Shown here: in pieces, positions 7,931 to 16,354 of the stretch
Layout: every line of letters starts with the position of its first letter
Position numbering within the stretch: the stretch's first letter is position 1
Origin: Polyangium mundeleinium
Lineage (GTDB): Bacteria > Myxococcota_A > Polyangia > Polyangiales > Polyangiaceae
NCBI RefSeq assembly: GCF_028369105.1
Contig: NZ_JAQNDO010000001.1
Coordinates: 12,618,501 to 12,682,500, forward strand
Reading direction: 5' to 3'
Length of the DNA: 64,000 nt
Notes under the pieces: model-generated
Told to the model about the DNA's origin: nothing
The model's database searches: none
Seen by the model: only the letters and a program-made list of their open reading frames with translations
Position numbers and translations under genes: made by a program

Positions 7931-8886
7931 AGCGCGCCAAGGTCGCGCTCATCATCAAGCGCTCGGCCTATCGGGTGCAGGTCGAAGAGCGCAAGAACGG
8001 CCGCATCCAGCGCCTCCTCGCCGCGCACGACCCCACCGTCGCGCACCTGCGCGCCGCGCACGAGGAACACGAGGCCACCGTGCGCGAGGTGAAGGCCGCG
8101 CTCGCCGTGCTCGGCGTGGAGATCGCATTCGAGGGCAGCGTCGGCGAAGCCTTCGATGCCCGCGGCCTCGACCTCGTCATCACGGTCGGCGGCGACGGCA
8201 CGCTCCTCAGCGCCTCGCACTCCGTCGCGGATGTCCCCATCCTCGGCATCAACAGCGCGCCCAAGTACTCCGTCGGCTTCTTCTGCGGCGCGCGCCGCGG
8301 GGAGGCGGCCGTCGCCATCGGCCGCGCGCTCCGCGGCGAGCTCCGCCGCGCCGTGCTCACGCGCATGCAGGTCTGCGTGAACGGCCGTGTCGTCGCGGCC
8401 CGCGTCCTCAACGACGCGCTCTTCTGCCACGTCTCGCCTGCCGCCACCTCGCGTTACATCGTCCGGCTCGGCGACGAGGAGGAGGAGCAGAAGTCGAGCG
8501 GCTTCTGGATCGGCCCGGCAGCCGGCTCCACCGCAGCGCAGCGCTCCGCCGGCGGCCGCGTGATTCCTTTGACATCCAAACGATTGCAGCTCGTCGTCCG
8601 CGAGCCCTACACGCCGCACGGCGAGCGGTATCGGCTGCGCCACGCGCTCATCCCGCCGGGGACGACGCTCGTCGTCCGCAGCAAGATGACGGACGCGAAG
8701 CTCTTCATCGACGGGCCGAACCGCACGATCGACGTCGGCGTCGGGGATCTCCTGGAGTTCACGCAGGCGAGCGAGGCCCTCACCGTGCTCGGCATCGCGC
8801 CCACGCGGCGCTGGGGCGTTGACCAGGACGAACCTGCGACGCCTGCCCCGCGCGGCGCCGCGCACCGCGACGACCACGCGCGCTGA
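7927..8886 (+). CDS. nadK: NAD(+) kinase family protein
   Basis: This is a 319-residue ATP-NAD kinase homologue that would make NADP+ from NAD+ and ATP. The defining GGDGT sits at residues ~88-92 in VITVGGDGTLLSASH, and LGINSAPKYSVGFF follows where family members have LGIN. The usual DG...TPTGSTAY segment is altered here to SSGFWIGPAAGSTAA, so substrate binding may differ. The start is GTG, overlapping the upstream Nudix stop (GTGA). The C-terminal 25 residues are an unconserved Ala/Pro/Arg tail. The organism may have another, canonical nadK elsewhere. Confidence 0.82.
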   Translation: MKRAKVALIIKRSAYRVQVEERKNGRIQRLLAAHDPTVAHLRAAHEEHEATVREVKAALAVLGVEIAFEGSVGEAFDARGLDLVITVGGDGTLLSASHSVADVPILGINSAPKYSVGFFCGARRGEAAVAIGRALRGELRRAVLTRMQVCVNGRVVAARVLNDALFCHVSPAATSRYIVRLGDEEEEQKSSGFWIGPAAGSTAAQRSAGGRVIPLTSKRLQLVVREPYTPHGERYRLRHALIPPGTTLVVRSKMTDAKLFIDGPNRTIDVGVGDLLEFTQASEALTVLGIAPTRRWGVDQDEPATPAPRGAAHRDDHAR

Positions 8887-9305
8887 GCTGGCAAGAGGAG
8901 TTCGTCCGCGCGTGTCCGTCTCGCCGGAGGCCTGTCTCGCGGCCGTCCGGTGAAAAATTCGCCTCGCATCGACGTGCGCCGCGTGCGCCCCCCGCGGGAG
9001 CCGGATCTGCGCGGAGCCTTCGGGATCCGACGTTTTCGTGGTAGCCGGACCTCCCACCGCGCCGCGATCCTCCGCTCCGCGCCGCGAGGGTTCTCCCGGA
9101 AGATCGCGGGTTTTGCCTGAAAATCGAGGCTCTTTGGGCCTCTCGCGCCGCCGCGCTGACGGCCCCTTCCCCCCGCGCCCTCGGACGGGAGCGGCGCCGA
9201 ATGGCCTGTTTTTGTCGCTCCGAACGACGATTTCCCGCTCGACCTAACGCGTTCCTTGTGGTTGTTTGGGCCGCGAGAGGGCATTTACCTCGGAGGAAAC
9301 ACATC
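8887..9305. other. 419-bp intergenic region upstream of the HU-type gene
   Basis: No gene is supported here; all frames give Arg/Pro-rich shadow sequence. The last 60 bases are less G+C-rich and include TTGTTT at 9264-9269, then 17 nt, then TTACCT, a weak candidate promoter. The GGAGGA ribosome site is at 9292-9297. A long leader before an abundant DNA-binding protein could hold regulation, but I see no strong repeat or operator. Confidence 0.45.
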
Positions 9306-9641
9306 ATGGCTGGCAAGAAGACGGAGACGAAGAAGGCGGCCTCGATCAGCAAGAGCGCGCTTCTGAACGCGATTGCGGAGGAGGCTGGGAACGAGATCAC
9401 GCGCAAGCAGGTCAAGCTCGTCCTCGACAACCTCTCGCAGATCGCCTACCGCGAGCTCAAGAAGGCCGGCATCTTCACCGTGCCCGGCTTCGCCAAGTTC
9501 CGCGTTGTGAAGAAGCCGGCCACGAAGGCGCGTGAGGGCGTCAACCCCTTCACGAAGCAGCCGATGACGTTCCCGGCCAAGCCGGCGAGCAAGACGGTCC
9601 GCGCCCGCCCGATCAAGGCGGTCAAGGACGCGATGGGCTGA
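9306..9641 (+). CDS. HU/IHF family DNA-binding protein
   Basis: This is a 111-residue nucleoid protein of the HU/IHF superfamily, which bends and compacts DNA as a dimer. It has a Lys-rich N-terminal tail (MAGKKTETKKA), the helical dimerisation core (LLNAIAEEAGNEITRKQVK), then GIFTVPGFAKFRVVKKPATK, which replaces the usual GRNPRTG arm with GVNPFTKQPMTF. The Lys/Ala-rich N-terminal extension and the variant arm are typical of HU-like proteins in delta-proteobacteria. The ATG at 9306 follows GGAGGA by about 9 nt. It is monocistronic, ending in a strong intrinsic terminator (9686-9734). Confidence 0.93.
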   Translation: MAGKKTETKKAASISKSALLNAIAEEAGNEITRKQVKLVLDNLSQIAYRELKKAGIFTVPGFAKFRVVKKPATKAREGVNPFTKQPMTFPAKPASKTVRARPIKAVKDAMG

Positions 9642-9685
9642 GCCTTCGCTCCCGTCCCATGACGGACGGGGCACGGGTCGCGAAA

Positions 9686-9734
9686 CGCCGGTCTTCGCAA
9701 GTGCGAAGCCGGCGCGCGGCCCGTTTTCTTTTTT
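9686..9734 (+). terminator. Intrinsic terminator of the HU-type gene
   Basis: CGCCGG-t-CTTCGC pairs with GCGAAG-CCGGCG (12 base pairs, one bulged T) around an AAGT loop, and is followed within 10 nt by TTTTCTTTTTT. It lies 45 bp after the HU stop and just before the 3' end of the convergent gene at 9744. Confidence 0.88.
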
Positions 9735-9743
9735 GTCCTGCGC

Positions 9744-10391
9744 CTACGCTGCCGGGCCCACGAGACTGGCGAAGCGCGCGTATGCACGATCCCGATCCGC
9801 GCGGATCTCCTGCGCCCGCGCGAGCAGCGCTTCGATCGGCTCGCCTGCGAGCTTCTGGAAGTTCAGCTCCGAACGGTCGACCGCGCTCGCCTCGAACTCC
9901 TCGACCGAGCTCGCGAACACCGTGCCGCCCTCGTGCACGCCTGCGGGGATGAACTGCACGAACGGGTCGGGCGCGCGGCGCAAGAGCCCCACGAGACGAT
10001 GCGGCGCGTCGCGATCCCCCACGAGCGCGGGGTGGAACGCCGCCATCACCGGCGCCTCCGGGAAAAACCCTTGCAGCCGGGCGAGCAGCGTCGAAGCGAA
10101 GCGCTCGAACACGTTCGGCGGTGGCAACGAAAGCGGAAAGACCACGTGCAGCACGTTGCTTTGCGCCGCAACGACGGCTTCTCGCGTCGCGTCGAGATCG
10201 GGCTCGTGGTCGAGCATCACGCAGAACTTCCCGAACGCCACGTCCACATCCCGGACGAACGGACAGAGCGCGTACGCCTGCACGATCTCCGTCGCGTAAC
10301 GCCGATGGACGCGCAGGACCTCGGCGGCGAACGTGGACGCTTCGGGGTGAGAGGCGAGCTTGCCTCGGACCATCGGTTCGAGCGCGGCCAT
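9744..10391 (-). CDS. DUF1415-like protein
   Basis: This is a 215-residue soluble protein. It has the pattern of the uncharacterised DUF1415 family: YALCPFVRD near residue 47, a central PVMAAFHPALVGD, and RRAPDPFVQFIPAGVHEGG. A Cys in LCPF and a conserved His in FHP could bind metal, but this is not established. The start at 10391 is chosen because the upstream part of the frame is compositionally unlike coding; a Shine-Dalgarno (GAGG) lies very close. It is transcribed divergently from citrate synthase, about 240 bp away, and converges on the HU gene. Confidence 0.72.
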   Translation of the reverse strand: MAALEPMVRGKLASHPEASTFAAEVLRVHRRYATEIVQAYALCPFVRDVDVAFGKFCVMLDHEPDLDATREAVVAAQSNVLHVVFPLSLPPPNVFERFASTLLARLQGFFPEAPVMAAFHPALVGDRDAPHRLVGLLRRAPDPFVQFIPAGVHEGGTVFASSVEEFEASAVDRSELNFQKLAGEPIEALLARAQEIRADRDRAYARFASLVGPAA

Positions 10392-10617
10392 CCTCGTGTA
10401 CCTACCAAAGTTTTCCCGGGCCGCCGCGCGGTTTGCCCCGAGAGACCCCTCGCTCGCCGCGGCTTTTGGTGGCCAGACCAACACTTCCTCGCGCCAAAGC
10501 CTGCGTTTTCCGGCGTCCTCAGGGGATTTGCGTCCACGTGGAGACTTCCCGTGTGGTTCCGCTCGGCTTATGTCGAGGAGCCGTGGTACTTATGCCGCCG
10601 CTGCGGCGGGTGTGGTG

Positions 10618-10625
10618 AAAGGAGG
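10618..10625 (+). promoter_or_regulatory. Ribosome binding site that fixes the gltA start
   Basis: AAAGGAGG is a near-perfect anti-16S match, 4 nt before the GTG at 10630. It makes the GTG the start, although the frame is open upstream to an ATG at 10360. Confidence 0.85.
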
Positions 10626-10629
10626 ACGC

Positions 10630-11931
<1,302 letters not shown>

Positions 11932-11959
11932 CGCGCCCCGCGCTTGCCGCCTCGGGCCT

Positions 11960-11988
11960 GCGTGGGGGGAGGGCCTCCTCCCCCCGCG
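11960..11988. terminator. GC-only hairpin between convergent genes
   Basis: GGGGGGAGG (11964-11972) pairs perfectly with CCTCCCCCC (11977-11985) around GCCT, and the flanking GCGT/GCGC extends the stem to about 13 bp. There is no T-tract on either strand, so it may act as a weak bidirectional terminator or only as RNA structure. Confidence 0.5.
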
Positions 11989-12018
11989 CGCCCTCCCTTC
12001 CCCGGTTCCTCGCGAACG

Positions 12019-12243
12019 CTAGTTGATGATCGAGCTGCCGAAGCTCGGCACGGGCTCGTCCATCCGATCGATCGCGCCCTTCAGCCCTGCCCACGCGTTG
12101 CGGAGGGCGTCGGCCGACATGCGCACCGTCACGCCGTTCTGAAGCATGGTGACGTGGACCGTGCCGCACGTGCACCGCGTCACGCGGACAGCGCTGTTCG
12201 ACGCGAGCTCGGTGTGCTCTCCGCACTGCTTGTTGCCAGCCAT
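12019..12243 (-). CDS. Small hypothetical protein with CxC motif
   Basis: This is 74 residues starting MAGNKQCGEHTEL. Three Cys (one in QCGEH, then RCTCGT) suggest a metal site or disulfide. The second half is helical (MSADALRNAWAGLKGAIDRM). GGAGG lies about 10 nt before the ATG at 12243, and codon bias changes at that point, so the longer open frame upstream is not used. It is transcribed divergently from the copper-monooxygenase-like operon (175 bp between starts). I do not recognise the family. Confidence 0.7.
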   Translation of the reverse strand: MAGNKQCGEHTELASNSAVRVTRCTCGTVHVTMLQNGVTVRMSADALRNAWAGLKGAIDRMDEPVPSFGSSIIN

Positions 12244-12418
12244 CGACGAAAATCCTCCGTGCGGCGACCATAGCAGCAAGGCGCCCGGCGCGCGCCTCCC
12301 TGCGCATCCCTTCCACGGAAAGGCCGGGCGCCGGGACCGCCGTGCCTGGATGGCCGACGACTTGCTTTCGTGTAGCGTCCCTACCGTCCCCTTTTTCTCA
12401 CCCCCGGGGAGGAAACCT

Positions 12419-13501
12419 ATGTCCGCTTTCCGATCTCTCGTGTTGCTTGCGCTCGCCACGCCCCTCTTCTTCGCTTGCTCCAGCGAGCCCAACCCACCCC
12501 CGACACCGGAGGCAGACCCGGCACATATCGACCCACCTCCGCAGGGCCAGGGCTTCCAGATCGAGACCAACCTCTTCGAGGTCCCGGCCGGCGTCGAGAA
12601 GCAGGACTGTTACTTCTTCAAGGTGCGTGACCTGGCGGCCGCGAATGGCCTCGATCCGGAGAGCCCCGTCTACGTGAACCGCGTGCAGATCGCGCAAAAA
12701 GACGGCTCGCACCACATGAACGTCTTCCGCGTCCGGACGATCGTGGGCCTCGATCCCGCGAACGGCGCGATCCAGGAGGGCAAGGACAACGTCGGCGAGT
12801 GCTTCAAGAGCGCGAACTGGGCGGACTGGCCGCTCGTCGCGAACTCGCAGATCGACGGCAAGCTCGACTGGACCTTCCCCGAGGGCGTCGCCAACGAGTT
12901 CATGCCCGACGAGTGGCTCATGCTCCAGACGCACTACGTCAACGCCGCGACCCAGGGCACGCCCTCGGGCGAGGGCAAGGTCAACGTGAACTTCTGGACG
13001 ATCCCCAAGGAGAAGGTGAAGGCGCAGCTCGGCACGCTCTTCGCGACCAAGCAGTCGATCCGCGTCTGTGCCTCGAACCCGACGCCCTCCTTCGACGGCT
13101 CCTGCCAGTTCAACAGCGACAAGCCCGTCCACATCATCGGCGCGAACGGCCACTTCCACAGCCGCGGCAAGAAGTTCGACATGTTCCAGTGGGACGGCGT
13201 GAGCGTCGAGCAGCCGCCGATGGATCAGCGCTTCTACTCGTCGCAGGCCTGGGATGAGCCGCCGATGCTCACGTCCCCCGAGCTCGACCGCGAGGTCCCC
13301 GCGGGCGGCGGCGTGTTCTACACGTGCTCGTACCAGTGGCAGATGCCCGAGGCCTCCGTCGGCTGCGACGGCTTGAACGCGCTCGACAAGCAGGGCGCGA
13401 ACGACTGTTGCTACACGTTCGGCCCGATCGTCGAGGCCAACGAGCACTGCAACATCTTCGTCTACTACTACCCGAAGGCCGACGACATCAACTGCTTCTA
13501 G
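12419..13501 (+). CDS. Copper type II ascorbate-dependent monooxygenase-like lipoprotein
   Basis: This is 360 residues beginning with a lipoprotein signal (LFFAC) and a Pro-rich linker. The rest resembles the PHM/DBH copper monooxygenase fold: GSHHMNVFRV (His-His-Met near residue 98), LQTHYVN near 172 and GHFHSRGKKFDMF near 245 could supply His ligands of two copper sites. Substrate and activity are unknown; bacterial homologues are extracytoplasmic. A strong GGGGAGG precedes the ATG by 6 nt. It heads a three-gene operon with lipoprotein genes at 13504 (2-nt gap) and 14190. Confidence 0.85.
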   Translation: MSAFRSLVLLALATPLFFACSSEPNPPPTPEADPAHIDPPPQGQGFQIETNLFEVPAGVEKQDCYFFKVRDLAAANGLDPESPVYVNRVQIAQKDGSHHMNVFRVRTIVGLDPANGAIQEGKDNVGECFKSANWADWPLVANSQIDGKLDWTFPEGVANEFMPDEWLMLQTHYVNAATQGTPSGEGKVNVNFWTIPKEKVKAQLGTLFATKQSIRVCASNPTPSFDGSCQFNSDKPVHIIGANGHFHSRGKKFDMFQWDGVSVEQPPMDQRFYSSQAWDEPPMLTSPELDREVPAGGGVFYTCSYQWQMPEASVGCDGLNALDKQGANDCCYTFGPIVEANEHCNIFVYYYPKADDINCF

Positions 13502-13503
13502 CC

Positions 13504-14193
13504 GTGGACAAACGCTGTCTCGCGCTCGCGCTCGTGCTCGCTGCTTGCAGCTCCCCCGTGCCGCCGCCGCCGTCGGAGAAGGACGCCGGCATCATCATCG
13601 GGGGTTGCAAGCTCGCGTATCTCGGCGACCCTTCGGCCGAGCCGATCATGGAGGTGATCGCGCTCGGCCCCGAGGGCGAGCTCCAGCCGATCAGTGATGG
13701 ATCGAGCATCTCCTTGATCTTCCCGCCGCAGGGCGGCCGCGTCGTCTTCGCCGGCGTGCGGGCGACGAACATCGACCCGTGCGCCGTCCGCGTCGCGGGC
13801 GCCCTGCGCGACCCGGTGACGAAGCAAGTTCGACTGGACAATCGCATCCTCAACCTCGAACCCACGGACGACGGCTACGGCCGCAGCACGCCGACGGACA
13901 TCTCGTCGTTCTCGAACATCGCCGCGTGTCCGAACCAGTGGGCCGAGAACGACCTCTTCGACAACCCCTACGAGCTCACGGTCTCGCTCACGGATCGCGA
14001 CGGGAAGAAGGTCACGAAGATCATGACCGTCACCCCGCGCTGCGACGAACCCGGGCGCGAGGCCGAGTGCCTCTGCATGTGCGCGGGTGACTACATCCTC
14101 GGCATGCAGTGTGATCCCGACGCCGGCCCGCTCGATCCGGAGCTCGACGCCGGCGCGGACGGGGCCGCGGATGCCTCTGGAGGAGCGCCGTGA
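13504..14193 (+). CDS. Lipoprotein of unknown function
   Basis: This is 229 residues. The GTG start lies 2 nt after the preceding stop, and a short signal peptide ends in LAACSS. It has a beta-rich body without a recognised family, a CLCMCAGDY motif near residue 195 and an acidic Asp/Ala/Gly tail (DAGADGAADASG). The position between a copper monooxygenase-like protein and a propeller-like lipoprotein suggests the three form a surface complex or share a pathway; that is inference. The 3' end overlaps the next gene by 4 nt (GTGA), so translation is coupled. Confidence 0.8.
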   Translation: MDKRCLALALVLAACSSPVPPPPSEKDAGIIIGGCKLAYLGDPSAEPIMEVIALGPEGELQPISDGSSISLIFPPQGGRVVFAGVRATNIDPCAVRVAGALRDPVTKQVRLDNRILNLEPTDDGYGRSTPTDISSFSNIAACPNQWAENDLFDNPYELTVSLTDRDGKKVTKIMTVTPRCDEPGREAECLCMCAGDYILGMQCDPDAGPLDPELDAGADGAADASGGAP

Positions 14194-15236
14194 AGCGCCT
14201 TCGCCTCCCGCTCGTGCTCACGCTCGCCGCGCTCGCGGCCGGCTGCTCCGATCCGCCCCCGGACCCGCCGCCTTCCTCGGAAACGCCCGCGTGGCAAGTC
14301 GCGCTCGACGGGGGCGACCTCGACCGTGCGGTGCTCAGCGTGTGGGGCAGCGGCCCGAAGGACGTCTTCGCCGTCGGCGGCCCGCTCGGCAACGGCAAGG
14401 AGTCGCTCATGGTCCACTTCGACGGCGACGCCTTCCGCGAGCTCCACCCCGGCGGCGACCAGACGTACTGGTGGGTCTCCGGCTCGGGGCCGGACGACGT
14501 CTGGATGGTCGGCGAAGAGGGCCGCATCACCCACTGGGACGGCTCTACCTTCACGGAGCACGTTTCCGGCACCACGGCGACGCTGTGGGGCGTTTGGGCG
14601 GCCGGCAAGGCCGACGCCTGGGCCGTCGGCGGCACGCCCGAGGGCGGCACCGGCGCGCCGAACGACGTGGTCCTGCACTGGGACGGGAGTACCTGGACGC
14701 CCGTGACCTTGCCCGGCATGCCGCTCGGACGGGCGCACTACAAGGTCTGGGGCACGAGTTCCGCCGACCTCTACGTGGTCGGCGAGTTCGGCACGATCTG
14801 GCATAAAAAAGGCGCAAAATGGGCCCTCGAATCGGACCCACCCCTCGCGTCTGGCACACTCTTCACGGTGTCCGGCTGTGGCCCGAACGAGGTCTACGCC
14901 GTCGGCACGTTCGACGTGCTCCGCTCGGATGGCGCCTCCTGGCAAAAGCTCGACGTCGCGCTCACGAACGGCGTGAACGGCGTGGCTTGCAACGCGCCCG
15001 GCGAGGTGGTCGTCGTGGGCTTCGGCGGCTCGAAGCAGCGCCTCGACGCGGGCACGTGGGTCGACGAGTTCGACGTGCCACCTTATGCCGATCTGCACGC
15101 AGCCTGGGCCGATGGCACTGGCACGTACTGGGCCGTCGGGGGGAACTTCGTGACGAGCAGCATGCCGGGCGCGGCACGCGAAGGCATCGTCGCGCGGTAC
15201 GGCACGGGCAGGATCGCGGATCGCATCACGCCGTGA
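14190..15236 (+). CDS. Lipoprotein with beta-propeller-like VWGSGPDDVWAVG repeats
   Basis: This is 348 residues. The GTG start is in a GTGA overlap with the previous stop. The lipobox is LAAGCS. The body has at least five repeats of the type VWGSGPDDVWMVGE...THWDGSTF, spaced about 45-50 residues, a Trp/Gly/Asp-rich blade signature common in myxobacterial surface lipoproteins and related to Kelch/WD-like propellers. It is probably a surface binding protein. It is the last gene of the 12419-15236 operon. Confidence 0.85.
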   Translation: MKRLRLPLVLTLAALAAGCSDPPPDPPPSSETPAWQVALDGGDLDRAVLSVWGSGPKDVFAVGGPLGNGKESLMVHFDGDAFRELHPGGDQTYWWVSGSGPDDVWMVGEEGRITHWDGSTFTEHVSGTTATLWGVWAAGKADAWAVGGTPEGGTGAPNDVVLHWDGSTWTPVTLPGMPLGRAHYKVWGTSSADLYVVGEFGTIWHKKGAKWALESDPPLASGTLFTVSGCGPNEVYAVGTFDVLRSDGASWQKLDVALTNGVNGVACNAPGEVVVVGFGGSKQRLDAGTWVDEFDVPPYADLHAAWADGTGTYWAVGGNFVTSSMPGAAREGIVARYGTGRIADRITP

Positions 15237-15427
15237 GCACGACCTGGTCGGACGTGCGACCACCGCTATGACAGCGCCGTCCGACGCTGCGTGAACGACG
15301 ACGCTCGACCGTTTCGAAATCCTCGGCGGTTCGTCGAACGCAGGACGTACCCTCGCGGGTGGTCGTCCCCTTGCACACGGGGGCGCCGCGATCGAGGGAC
15401 CCCTCGTCCACACAGGAGAACGAACTC

Positions 15428-16312
15428 ATGCGTACTTCCCTTGCCCCGATCTTCGCCGCCGCCGCGCTCGCCGCCGCCACGACCTTCGGCTTTGCTTCCT
15501 CGGCCGACGCCAAGACCATCAGCGCTTGTGGCGGCATCGAGCTCGCCGCGAGCGCCAAGTGCGAGATGCGCGTCGAGGGCGGATGCACCGCCGCCTGCCA
15601 GCCTTTGAACTTCCAGGTCCAGTGCGCCGCCGACCTCTACGTCGGCTGCAGCGGCCAGTGCACCGCGGAGATCGAAGCCTCGTGCACCGCGAGCTGCCAG
15701 GCGAGCTGCGAGGCCGAGTGCAACGTCGACCCCGGCAGCTTCGAGTGCGGCGCCTCCTGCCGCGCCGACTGCGGCGCGAGCTGCAACGGCGCCTGCGCCG
15801 CCGATCCGGACAGCGCTCGGTGCCGCGCCTCCTGCGAGGCCACGTGTGGCGGCGAGTGCGACGCGCGCTGCGAGGCCACGCCGCCCAGCGCGAACTGCAA
15901 GGCGCAGTGCTCCTCGTGCTGCACCGGCTCCTGCGACGCGCAGGCCAACATCGACTGCCAGGTCGACTGCCAGGCCAAGGGCTTCATCAACTGCGAAACC
16001 AAGCTCCAGGGCGGCTGCGAGGTCGCCTGCACGAAGCCCGACGGCGCGCTCTTCTGCGACGGCCAGTACGTCGACGTCGGCGAACAGATCGACGAGTGCG
16101 TCGCGCAGCTCGAGAGCCTGCTCGAGATCAAGGTCGAGGGCTACGCGCGCGGCGACGCGCAGTGCAGCGGCGGTCGCTGCACTGCCACGGGCGAGGCGGG
16201 CGTCTCCTGCGCGCAGAGCCCCGGGAACACGTCGGGCAGCGCGGCCGGCATCCTCGGCGCCATCGCGGCCTTTGGCCTCGCGCTCGGCCGCCGCAAGAAC
16301 CAGAAGAAGTAG
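15428..16312 (+). CDS. Cys-rich secreted protein with C-terminal membrane anchor
   Basis: This is 294 residues with an N-terminal signal peptide (cleavage likely after SADAK). The mature part has about 36 Cys, mostly in CxxxC steps such as CTASCQASCEAEC and CRADCGASCNGAC. The C-terminus is a Gly/Ala hydrophobic segment followed by GRRKNQKK, an arrangement like sortase/rhombosortase-type sorting tails (MYXO-CTERM-like), but without the usual GCGC motif. It is probably a disulfide-rich or metal-binding surface protein. CAGGAGAAC precedes the ATG by about 7 nt. Confidence 0.85.
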   Translation: MRTSLAPIFAAAALAAATTFGFASSADAKTISACGGIELAASAKCEMRVEGGCTAACQPLNFQVQCAADLYVGCSGQCTAEIEASCTASCQASCEAECNVDPGSFECGASCRADCGASCNGACAADPDSARCRASCEATCGGECDARCEATPPSANCKAQCSSCCTGSCDAQANIDCQVDCQAKGFINCETKLQGGCEVACTKPDGALFCDGQYVDVGEQIDECVAQLESLLEIKVEGYARGDAQCSGGRCTATGEAGVSCAQSPGNTSGSAAGILGAIAAFGLALGRRKNQKK

Positions 16313-16354
16313 TCGCTGGCTTCGGGGGGGCGTGCGCTAGAGTCCCCCCTGCTG

